Positions 56,201 through 64,000 of a stretch of DNA of 64,000 nucleotides are shown piece by piece; positions within the stretch are counted from its first letter, which is position 1, and every line of letters starts with the position of its first letter. The position numbers were made by a program, and so were the translations under genes. The stretch comes from Margaritispora aquatica (taxonomy: Eukaryota > Ascomycota > Leotiomycetes > Helotiales > Discinellaceae), in contig VJWN01000029.1 in assembly GCA_007644065.1 (NCBI GenBank), positions 310,001 through 374,000 of the forward strand, read 5' to 3'. Below the pieces are notes generated by a model. That model was not told the origin of the DNA. It did no database searches and worked only from the letters and a program-made list of their open reading frames with translations.

Positions 56201-57444
56201 TACCAAACCTCACAAGAAACCTCTGGAAATGACCAGAGTAGTATCCATAGCAGCAGCAGTGATAATGATGCAAACCGCCGAGCCGATATCAGAGCTGGAA
56301 AGCGGAGAGAGGTCGATGATCCTATTGAATCTATGCCACCACCTCCTCCTCCTCCTTTGGATAGAACCAGCACAGCATCTCAGTTCCAAGAACAAGAGCA
56401 ACAGGCGGATGACATCTATAGTGTCAGTCCACCCCCGGAATTACGAGATGATGATAGCATAGTACTTGATGATAGCATTCCGGGTACAGATTATTCCGAT
56501 TTTCCATTGTTTAGGGCAAGTTTGCCCATCTTGCAACGACCAACGTTTCTATCTGAAGCATCTCGTAGTGAGCATGCGCGTCCAAGCACATCTGGATCGG
56601 TCACTGCTGCAGCTGCCCCCAAGAAGAAATCCCGCATCGAAACCGTTACTAGTAGTGATGATGATTCTCTACTGTTTGCGAGCTTCAATGAGGAAGACAA
56701 TTTGGCAATCCAACAAGGTCAAGGTCCTCGTTCAACTGTTCTCGGTATTCCACGTGGTTCGCAGGGGCATCCGTCCAATTCCCGTGGCACTCAATCGGCT
56801 ACAATTGCTGGTCATGGAGTCACACAGTCTACGACAGGTGAAACCTCTGGCTCATTGGCTCCTGTTGCCATATCGAGCGATCAGAGAGACTTGGGAGATA
56901 GCGTAGGTGAAGCCTCTGGATCTTCGGCTGCCGCTGGTGTCGTTCCTGGTCTTTCAAGACCCGGTGGCTTGGAAGTTGTAAGTGATTACCTATTTACAAG
57001 AAATATAATTACTAACAGTGACAGGATTCAAAATGGAAGACCATCCCAATCGGAAAGCAACCCGCAAGAGGCCGTGGAAGAATGCCTGCTCTTGATAATT
57101 GCGAACTTCCTGAGGAAATCAAGAGTGCTATTCATTCCAAAGATAAGGAAGTTCGAGGACATCGAAAGAATAACTCGGAAATGAATGTCACTCGGCCGGC
57201 TTTGTGCTGGATGTCTCAATATGCGGCATCAAAGGAGTGGGAAGCTGCTGATGGTGTTGGTCAGCCCAAGCGCACAGGAACTCAAACGTCTACCATGAAG
57301 AAGGCTCGTAGGGAGTGGTGGGAGGGAAAGTGGACTGATACCGAGTCTGACTGCCCTTCTTGTGCATTTAGAAAGAATAATGGCGAGGCTGGAGTCGTGT
57401 GCTTCTATTTCGAAAACATGGAGACGATCAAGGCATTGCTATGA
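53285..57444 (+). CDS. Giant nonapeptide-repeat protein, 1351 aa
   Basis: The model is join(53285..53431,53489..56977,57025..57444). Both introns keep frame. The first is 57 nt (GTTAGC, GACTAAC, GGCAG) and lies within an open frame, so naive translation would include it. The second is 47 nt (GTAAGT, ACTAACAG, GACAG). The start ATG is in ideal context (AAACATGGAT). Residues 1-49 form a charged helix, and 93-715 hold 69 tandem nine-residue repeats. About 716-965 is helical with many Leu/Arg residues. About 970-1210 is disordered, with a seven-Pro run and acidic Ser patches including DDDSIVLDDSIP. The final 139 residues are a compact Trp/Cys module (RPALCWMSQYAASKEWEAAD, WWEGKWTDTESDCPSCAF). I do not recognise the protein. 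A structural or scaffold role is inference. Confidence 0.8.
53618..55486 (+). repeat. 69 tandem 27-bp units encoding A-K-T-[ST]-D-L-x-x-L
   Basis: The tract is 623 codons long. I count 69 units: 67 of exactly nine residues, one of seven (unit 12) and one of thirteen (unit 35), which sums exactly to 623. Lys at position 2, Asp/Glu/Gln at 5, Leu/Ile/Phe at 6 and Leu at 9 are nearly constant. DNA copies differ strongly at synonymous sites (for example AAGACTTCGGATCTG versus AAAACTTCAGATTTG). The repeat is therefore conserved as protein rather than as a young satellite. Confidence 0.95.
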
Positions 57445-58345
57445 GTTGGCCATGTGGAGGGAAACGAGACGAGAGGTGTAATTTACCGAAGTGTAGTGTA
57501 ACGAGTAGCATAGCTAATTTAACAAACAATACCCAATAAGCGTCAAAAGTGTGAGGATTGTGTGGTTATTGGGTATATAAGGTAGAATTCGCCAAGCAAA
57601 CTCCAGGTGTGCACAATCCCAAACATGGCGAGTATTTAAAGGATCTTATTCCTAGATATGCTTTGTCCCAATTGTCGATGTGCTTGAGATCTAAGACCAT
57701 TCTTATACGAATGTGCGTGAGATAGATAGCAGCTTAAGACTTTGACTGATCTTCGTAGACAGGAATGTCATGAGTGCGAAGGGAGTCTTGGAGCCTGTAG
57801 GACTTAGCATCCATTAATTGTGCCACCTTTTGTTGTATGGGGCCTGTACTGAGCCATGTAAGTGTATTTTGGTATTCCATAGTTTCTTTGACACTTGGCT
57901 GGATTGGGATGATTGATTTATATTAAAGGGACTTCAGCAACATCAACGACTAATTAACCCCAAAATAAAGTCAGAATACTAAAATGATGCCTCAGTTTCA
58001 GTCCTATATCACACTCACCTTCGCTTTGATCTCCACCTTCACCTTTACTTTTCAACTCCATCGTCTAATACCTACATGAAGTAAACTCATCTTTACTCTA
58101 TCTGGAATCAATCTTTCTATAAATTCCTATTTACATTTCTCCCTTCAAGTTCAAACTCTTCCAGGTTCAACTATCTTCAACCCAGCGAACTGACAACCAA
58201 GAAGTAACAAAACTCTCAAAATTCCTCACTACCATCTACATAAATTCAATGCCCTGTTCATGAGCAAGTGAGGTTGGAAGAGGATTGCAATGTTGATTGT
58301 AAGGTCCAAGAAACTCGCTTTTGAGCTATATTGACCTCTCAGGAA
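57445..58345. other. Intergenic spacer with leader sequence
   Basis: A C/T-rich leader occupies about 58000-58300. A possible short first exon (ATG TTG ATT at 58290-58298) followed by a 44-nt GTAAGG...CTCAG intron would join in frame to the next gene. No other feature is seen. Confidence 0.5.
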
Positions 58346-59518
58346 ATGAACTCTGCACCAAAGACACCTCCTCAAGGAAGGTCTCGCATACCCACCACCC
58401 CTGCACCGCCGAAAAGGAGAAAACCCCAGAGACGGTCAGCTTCACCCGTCACTCCTGTACCTAGGAAGCGAAGACGGCACCATGAAAACGTAGCAAGAAA
58501 GGAGCAATCTGTATCTAAAGACAATCTCAACCAACTATCATTATCAATGTTCACCATTCCCCTACCACAAATCATTCCTCGTCGTGGAAACACGTTGGCA
58601 ACTCTGGACCTCGTACATACTCTTGGAGATACAACTTTGTTCTGGTATGGACGGCACTCGCTGCATCTTCCAGCCCTTGAAATTGCAAAAATTGAGAGAC
58701 AAAACAAGACAAAGAAGCTCCAAAGTGAAGAGGAAATTGCCATTCACCTCATCCGGGCCGTTGGAGCTGTCTTTCACCTCGTCAACTTTGAGCTCCCACT
58801 TGATCGGGAGCATATCTTTTACAAGTACTGTGCACCTCTATTCAAGTTCGTCACAACTAAGCCACATGTCAACCTCACCTCAAGGATTGCATCTCACCTG
58901 ATTGAACGTTTTACAACATTTGGAGAAGCGAGGTTCTGGCCTGTCGCTGCCAAAGCCGAGGACACGTCTGGAGATTGGCTAACACAAGATCGCATGATGT
59001 TGCTTTTTGGTGTTCCTTATTCGAATTCGGTGGACCTCGAAGCATTATATCGTGATAAAGGGACTGATGGTGGATGGATTCGACAAGTTACTACTCAATA
59101 CTTGGAGACTATGGAAAATCGATTCATAAAGTCAAAGGGTCCCGCCACTGCAAAGGAGATTTTATTAGGCATCAAAGAGAGGGCGAGACAGGCATTGAAG
59201 CCAAATCCTTTGAACGTTGTTTTAAGGGAGGACTTCTCGAGATCTAGGAAGAGATGCCTTTATATCCACAAAATCAGGCACTTGAAGTGGTGCGATGTCG
59301 AGATTGTGAAAGGAATGTGGACGGGTGAGCTGGAGAAGAGTCTGGTCGTTGGGAGCGAAGAGCGTGATATTGTCAATAAGTGCGCAGGTTCTCCTGACTG
59401 TGCCGATGGATGTGCAATGCCTGGTGGATGTGCAGAAGTTTTTGGACCATTCACATACAGGGAATTTAGGCTCACTGAAGCTGGGAGAAGGGAAAAAATT
59501 ATTATCGAGATTGATTGA
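58346..59518 (+). CDS. Unknown nuclear-type protein, 390 aa
   Basis: I do not recognise this protein. Residues 1-60 are basic and Pro-rich with two clusters, PPKRRKPQRRS and PRKRRRHH, which look like a bipartite nuclear-localisation region. The following 280 residues form an ordered globular domain: LATLDLVHTLGDTTLFWYG, AIHLIRAVGAVFHLVNFELP, DWLTQDRMMLLFGVPYSNS and IHKIRHLKWCDVEIVKGMW. The C-terminus has a cysteine-rich patch, KCAGSPDCADGCAMPGGCAE, that could bind a metal. The start at 58346 is the first in-frame ATG in good context; a spliced start at 58290 would add three residues. It follows the giant repeat protein on the same strand by 0.9 kb. Confidence 0.65.
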   Translation: MNSAPKTPPQGRSRIPTTPAPPKRRKPQRRSASPVTPVPRKRRRHHENVARKEQSVSKDNLNQLSLSMFTIPLPQIIPRRGNTLATLDLVHTLGDTTLFWYGRHSLHLPALEIAKIERQNKTKKLQSEEEIAIHLIRAVGAVFHLVNFELPLDREHIFYKYCAPLFKFVTTKPHVNLTSRIASHLIERFTTFGEARFWPVAAKAEDTSGDWLTQDRMMLLFGVPYSNSVDLEALYRDKGTDGGWIRQVTTQYLETMENRFIKSKGPATAKEILLGIKERARQALKPNPLNVVLREDFSRSRKRCLYIHKIRHLKWCDVEIVKGMWTGELEKSLVVGSEERDIVNKCAGSPDCADGCAMPGGCAEVFGPFTYREFRLTEAGRREKIIIEID

Positions 59519-59668
59519 AGGAAGGACTGCAAATCAAAATAGATCCATCATTTAGACATTTTTGTGGGCATGCAATTTGGTTCTTAATACCCAATCAGCA
59601 GCAAAACTCTAACTGTTTGACGTGGAGTGGGTATTGTATGTTTGACAGGCTATTGCAAACATCTCAAC

Positions 59669-61912
59669 TCAGCTCATTGAGATCAAACCGTGGTAAACGA
59701 ACTCTTTCTTCATCGTCTGCCACTTCTCTGTCCTGGCTTCACGAGCTGCCCCCACAAAGTCAATTGTCGAGAGATCAAGTTCCTCACCAGCTCTAGCACA
59801 TTCAGCAGCATGGTGTTGTGCCAAATAACGCTCGACAGCCAAGGCATTCTCGCCACGAACCTCTGCCCACAACTCAGAACCCTTGCCCCTGATACTGGTA
59901 ATAACTTCATCCCGTAATGGGGAGACTTTTGTGAGAACCTCGAACCCTTCGGTGCAAAGCTTTACCTTGCCATTCTCCCGAGTCCAGATGTACTCCTTTG
60001 CATTGCCAGTGCGAATGCATCTAACACTATGCTTGGACGAGATTTCGACGCAAAAAGCAACAGTCTCAAACTCTGCAGTTCGCAGGTACTCTCTGACAGC
60101 GGGGTTCTTCATCAAACTGACAATGTCGAGTGGTTTTGCCTCACGCTGCGAATATTAGCCTTGCACTCAAACAAAAAACCAGGCACTTACCAATGACTCG
60201 GTCAGCTCGTTATATGCATTTGTCCGGATGTTACTTTGCCTGTCGGGCAGATCAGTGCTGATTCTGAAGATGTGTGTTCCCTTCGAAAGAACCCAAGCAA
60301 AGATAACTCGCTCCACTGCATCCCAGTCGAGGAAGATATGGCCACAAAGCGGTTCATAAGACGTAGTGCGCCGGATAAGTTCGTCTAGCAAACCATCCTT
60401 CCTGATGACCTCTGATCGCTGACACAACTCTGCCATCAAAAGGAAATATCCAAGCATGGGTAAGCTTTGAAGCTTATAGTGATCCAGAACGAATACCAGA
60501 AGAGTTCGTAGCAATTGGAGCTCATACTTGGCATTCGTCGACTTGGTCAAGCCTTCAACTGCCAAAGGCAACCAAGGTAGCTGTTCATCCAAGGTAGCTT
60601 GAATTTCCACCTTATCATCTGAATGAATCGAAGCGAGTATGCTGGTGATGTATGCTCCTGGTGATCCATACTTTGGCTTGCCTGGGAAATTGTAGATACA
60701 GTCGCCAAGCACAACTGGACACATGGTCTCTAGATATAAATCTCCCCATTTGCATTCTCCAGGATCGATATACATATCATCGACCTCTGCCGCCAATTGA
60801 TCGATATCTTCGTTCGACATAGGACCTCCTGAGATCGCAAGACTGAGCAGTCTGGTTTTGTTCTTCCTCAGATCAGGTACGTTCTTGTTCAAGCGGACAC
60901 GGATTCTTTCGATGGTTTCTCTGTTGGTCTGTTCATTCCACTCCAATTCCCGGATGCGTTTGAGGGTCGCTTGAGCAGCACCTGTCTCATCTCGACCTGG
61001 CTCAATGTCGGAATCATCATCAGCAGACTCTGGTAAATCATGTGTAATCGACGTGCGCCTCTTGCCAACTGATTTCTTGCTTGGAGGAGGCGGCGGGGAA
61101 GGAAATTTGGCACCGGTTGCTTTCGTCTCAATCCGCTTTTGTGGGGTGACAATCTGCGCAGGGGAAACTGGAGCGATATCCGAGCTAGCAATAAAGCCTC
61201 CTCCGGGCGAAAAAGGCACTGTCAGCTGGGTCACGCCAGTTGCCTTTGCCTTTGCAAATTTCTTTCCAAGTATCTCAATATTTCGGAGTACCTTTTGGAC
61301 GTCCCAGTCTCCAAGAGCATGATCAATGGGCAGGTGTCTCTTGAATGCCGAAACAATCAGTTGAAGATCGACAGTTGAATCAACCTTGGGCACAAAGGAT
61401 CTTCCTTTGCTAGCTGCATCAATTCGTCCAATAACCTCATCGTGACCAAAAACATTGAGTAAAGCATGGATGGCACGAGCAGCCTTCTTTTCTCTCTCCG
61501 CCAGCAGACGTCTGTTCTCCTCGGAAACTATTGTCGTCTGTTCTGCCGCCTCGTTGATGTCGTCGACGGTGTTGCTACGGAAAGCGTCGAACTCCATCAG
61601 TTTCTCTTTGGCGAACTTATTCTCGTTCATAGCAGCTTTCTCGACTCTTTTGATTTCATCCAATTTCAGACGAGAGCTTTGTACAAAAGCCGAAACATCC
61701 TCTGGGTGTAAAGCTCCCAGTTGTGCGGAAAACTTCCTATACTCCTGACTTGCCAGCTCGACTGTCTTCCTAGCGTCATACAAGGCGCCAGTGACCTTGC
61801 TATGCTCCAGCCATTCCATATTTTTGTGAGGGATGCGATATGCACCGGTTGGGCCAGCTTCTGTATCAGAATCTGGCTCGTAGTCTTTAAGCTTTGGTGG
61901 TGTGGATTCCAT
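59669..61912 (-). CDS. Unknown coiled-coil protein, 732 aa
   Basis: The model is complement(join(59669..60145,60191..61912)). The 45-nt intron has GTAAGT, a GGCTAAT branch and a CGCAG acceptor, phase 0. After an acidic N-terminus, residues about 45-150 have coiled-coil character (LKLDEIKRVEKAAMNENKFA, EENRRLLAEREKKAARA). A Pro-rich, basic linker follows (PPPPPSKKSVGKRRTS). Then comes a second short coiled coil (LKRIRELEWNEQTNRETIER) and a helical C-terminal domain with DPGECKWGDLYLETMCPVVL, YNFPGKPKYGSPGAYITSIL and EPLCGHIFLDWDAVERVIFA. No signal peptide or membrane segment. It is convergent with the 390-aa gene (stops about 150 bp apart). No family is recognised. The mix of coiled coil and basic linker suggests a nuclear or cytoskeletal complex component, but that is a guess. 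Confidence 0.7.
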
Positions 61913-64000
61913 TGTTTAGTGTACGATCTGATTGATGTTGCGGGATGTCTTTTTTGGAGTTGACCTGAGGGAAATCCGAATTGTTCAAAGAATTTATGGT
62001 GGAAGAAGGTTATCAAAAGGCTACCAAAAGGCGACAAGGCTTCGTGGGGAGTCGCGAGAAATAAACGAGACTGCAGACGTGGAAATTTGCCGTAGCTTCG
62101 ACGCGTTTCTGCGCCTTTGAAAGCTTTGTCTACAATCTTTATGAATTTAACAGTCAGTAAAATATCTGATAATTATTAGTGCTGAACACAGAGTCTAAAT
62201 GTATGTATCGAGCTGGAAGATAGTAGTTTACATCTTACGTCCGTAAGTGAGTCTGGTAGCCTCTATGACCGCGAATAGATTCATGCTGTAAGATTACAAT
62301 ATTAATAACCTGCCCTTTCTGGTAAGTTGAGGGGCACAAAATGAAGTCCTAATCATCCTCTATTGCGTTAGGGGGATTTACAACCTGTTATGATATCTAG
62401 TTATCTCAATGTAGCACTATCCCTCCCATTTACAAACCAGCAAATTCCCTGAGCGCAAGTCAAGCTCCAACAACTTGACACATTCTCCCATCATCAATAA
62501 ATCGAAATATAGACCACAGCAATCCGTTACAGGTTTGGCAAACCAATAAAAAACGAGGTTCAATAACACGTTGGACACAAAACCGGCTGCATATCCTTGC
62601 CAGGCTGAGGACGTTGCTTCAATATCCACAACAGGGAACAACGACGACATAATCCTACGGATATCATCGCAGCTAGTAAAAGCTGAGCACTACGAGGGGA
62701 TGGAAATACCCTTGGTGCTCAAAACTGCATTGATAAAATCTCTCCCTCTCTTATCATTGGTGGGGTATAAACACTCAAGGTGTATCTAACATGTCCACTA
62801 ACAAAAAAGCGTGCTCTTTCAATGCTTCGGTAAAGATCTCCTAACTTTCGGCTTCTTCGAGCGTTATCTTGATGAATCCAGATGTATCTAGATTGATCTC
62901 GGCTGAAAAATCCCGGATTGTGTCATTTTTAAGTAGACTTCTGGCTCGATCTTTCATAGAAAGAATGGCTGACGAGCCAAGTACTAGTTTTGTCAGAACA
63001 CTCAAGACTTAGAACACTCAGGACAATACGGGTAAACTCACTGGACGCTTGCAGGGTAAAACAAGTTATGATATACCCAGAAGGTACATCGTGGAGCTTC
63101 TTCTTGCAATACCTCTGCTTCTTCATCCAAGAACCCTTTTCAAACGATCTTAGTGGAGTAGCTTACTAATTTCATCCAATTTGATTTGCAGCCTGTTTCT
63201 GAGTTCGTCGAGTCCTAATGTGAAGGGTATATGGATTCGGCACTGGTGAAGAGGACGTGCAACTTAGGCAAGCAGGCATGAAGAGGCTGTCAACATTTGT
63301 CACCGGCTAGCTGGATGGAATTCTGGGATAGATGGGATTTTGAGATAATGCTGTTGGATATTTTAAATCTCACGCACATTCGTATGAGAATGCTCCCTCA
63401 GGCTATCAAGGTCAATGAAGCTCTCGAAACTGCAAGCGCTGGTTCATAGTCAAAATACTCCAATTTCTCCAAGTTCGCATTTAGATTCATGAAATTGTCT
63501 AGTGTGTACAAGCAAGTCAATCTCACGGTCAATATATAAAACTGTGGTGAAGTTGTCCTCTTGCACCTCAGGCTCATGCAAACCTAGTGAAGTTATGGAA
63601 CTCTGACATCTATTCTCAAACTACCGCTCTTCAAGGGGATTTTCATGAATGTACCCTGTTTCATTGCTGTGACATAACGACATGAAGCGAGAAACATGTT
63701 TTATGGCGGGCGTACCATAGAATGTGTCCGCTATGTTCTGAGATCCAGCAAACTGTAGGAAGATTTTTGTAGGCCAATATTGATTCTTAGGGGGGTTCAA
63801 AAGTACTTTGGCAGGTCATTTTCTAAATAAGTGATGTCAACGTCGAGAACTGTTGAAGTGTTGCGCCATCGATGGGACGAGGGTGGTCACGTGATGGTAG
63901 CTCTCCTCATATGTTGTAGCAAGATCATCATATCTAGTAGATCATATAAACTCTTCAACTGTGAAGCATAGCATAGTAGATTACAGATGTAAGTATGGAG
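61913..64000. other. Terminal intergenic stretch, no gene seen
   Basis: Frames at 62417-62650 and 62929-63126 (both minus) are short, lack domains and have no convincing splice partners. A CACGTG E-box-like word occurs near 63889. The promoter of the 732-aa gene must lie in the first few hundred bases. Nothing else is supportable. Confidence 0.45.

Noticed and set aside
62417..62650. 77-codon minus frame with a short hydrophobic segment
   Set aside because: No signal peptide, domain or splice extension; could be chance in a gene-poor stretch.
1..64000. CRISPR arrays, insertion sequences, rRNA operon or bacterial-type operons
   Set aside because: None seen; introns and gene families show this is fungal nuclear DNA.

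Overview
The window is nuclear DNA of a filamentous ascomycete. The evidence is short introns (mostly 44-115 nt) with GTAAGT/GTATGT-type donors and CTAAC/CTGAC branch sites, long intergenic spaces, and typical fungal families: an RNA polymerase I subunit, a Pil1/Lsp1 eisosome protein, an RCR-type membrane protein, DUF6594, an OPT transporter and a secreted tyrosinase. A leotiomycete (Helotiales-like) source is my best guess from recalled protein style; no search was run. Exon boundaries were worked out by hand from splice signals and reading-frame continuity.

Layout. 0.9-9 kb: an unknown 296-aa protein (-), a DUF6594 membrane protein (+), and a large 984-aa DUF8004-like protein (+). 9-19 kb is gene-poor: a small secreted cysteine-rich protein with its own TATA box (-), a 152-aa hypothetical (-), and an OPT-type oligopeptide transporter (-). 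19-27 kb: a His-rich small protein (+), the eisosome core protein whose start codon is split by an intron (+), an unknown gene with a decayed tandem copy beside it (+), and a secreted short tyrosinase (-). 27-42 kb: RPA135 (-) and an Arl8-type GTPase (+) diverge from a microsatellite-rich 2 kb region. They are followed by an RCR-like membrane protein (+), a large Cys/Pro/Gly/Tyr-rich single-pass membrane protein with a GC-AG intron (+), a tiny hypothetical (-), and an SRR1-domain protein (-).

42-53 kb is the accessory part. Three AT-rich, probably repeat-derived tracts (about 42.9-43.9, 46.56-46.86 and 51.5-52.96 kb) interleave with a secreted alginate-lyase-like protein (-), a GH28-like beta-helix glycosidase lacking a signal peptide (-), and a divergent, intronless, C-ending-codon-rich MFS sugar transporter (+). 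The last two share a promoter with a very G-rich tract and a CCCGG-N7-CCGGG palindrome. Together they look like a small locus for breaking down and importing uronic-acid or other plant polysaccharides.

53-62 kb carries three unrecognised genes. The first is the most striking object in the window: a 1351-aa protein with 69 tandem nine-residue repeats (consensus A-K-T-S/T-D-L-x-x-L) at residues 93-715, then a helical domain, a disordered acidic region and a Cys-containing C-terminal module. It is followed by a basic-N-terminus 390-aa protein and a 732-aa coiled-coil protein on the opposite strand. The last 2 kb shows no supportable gene.
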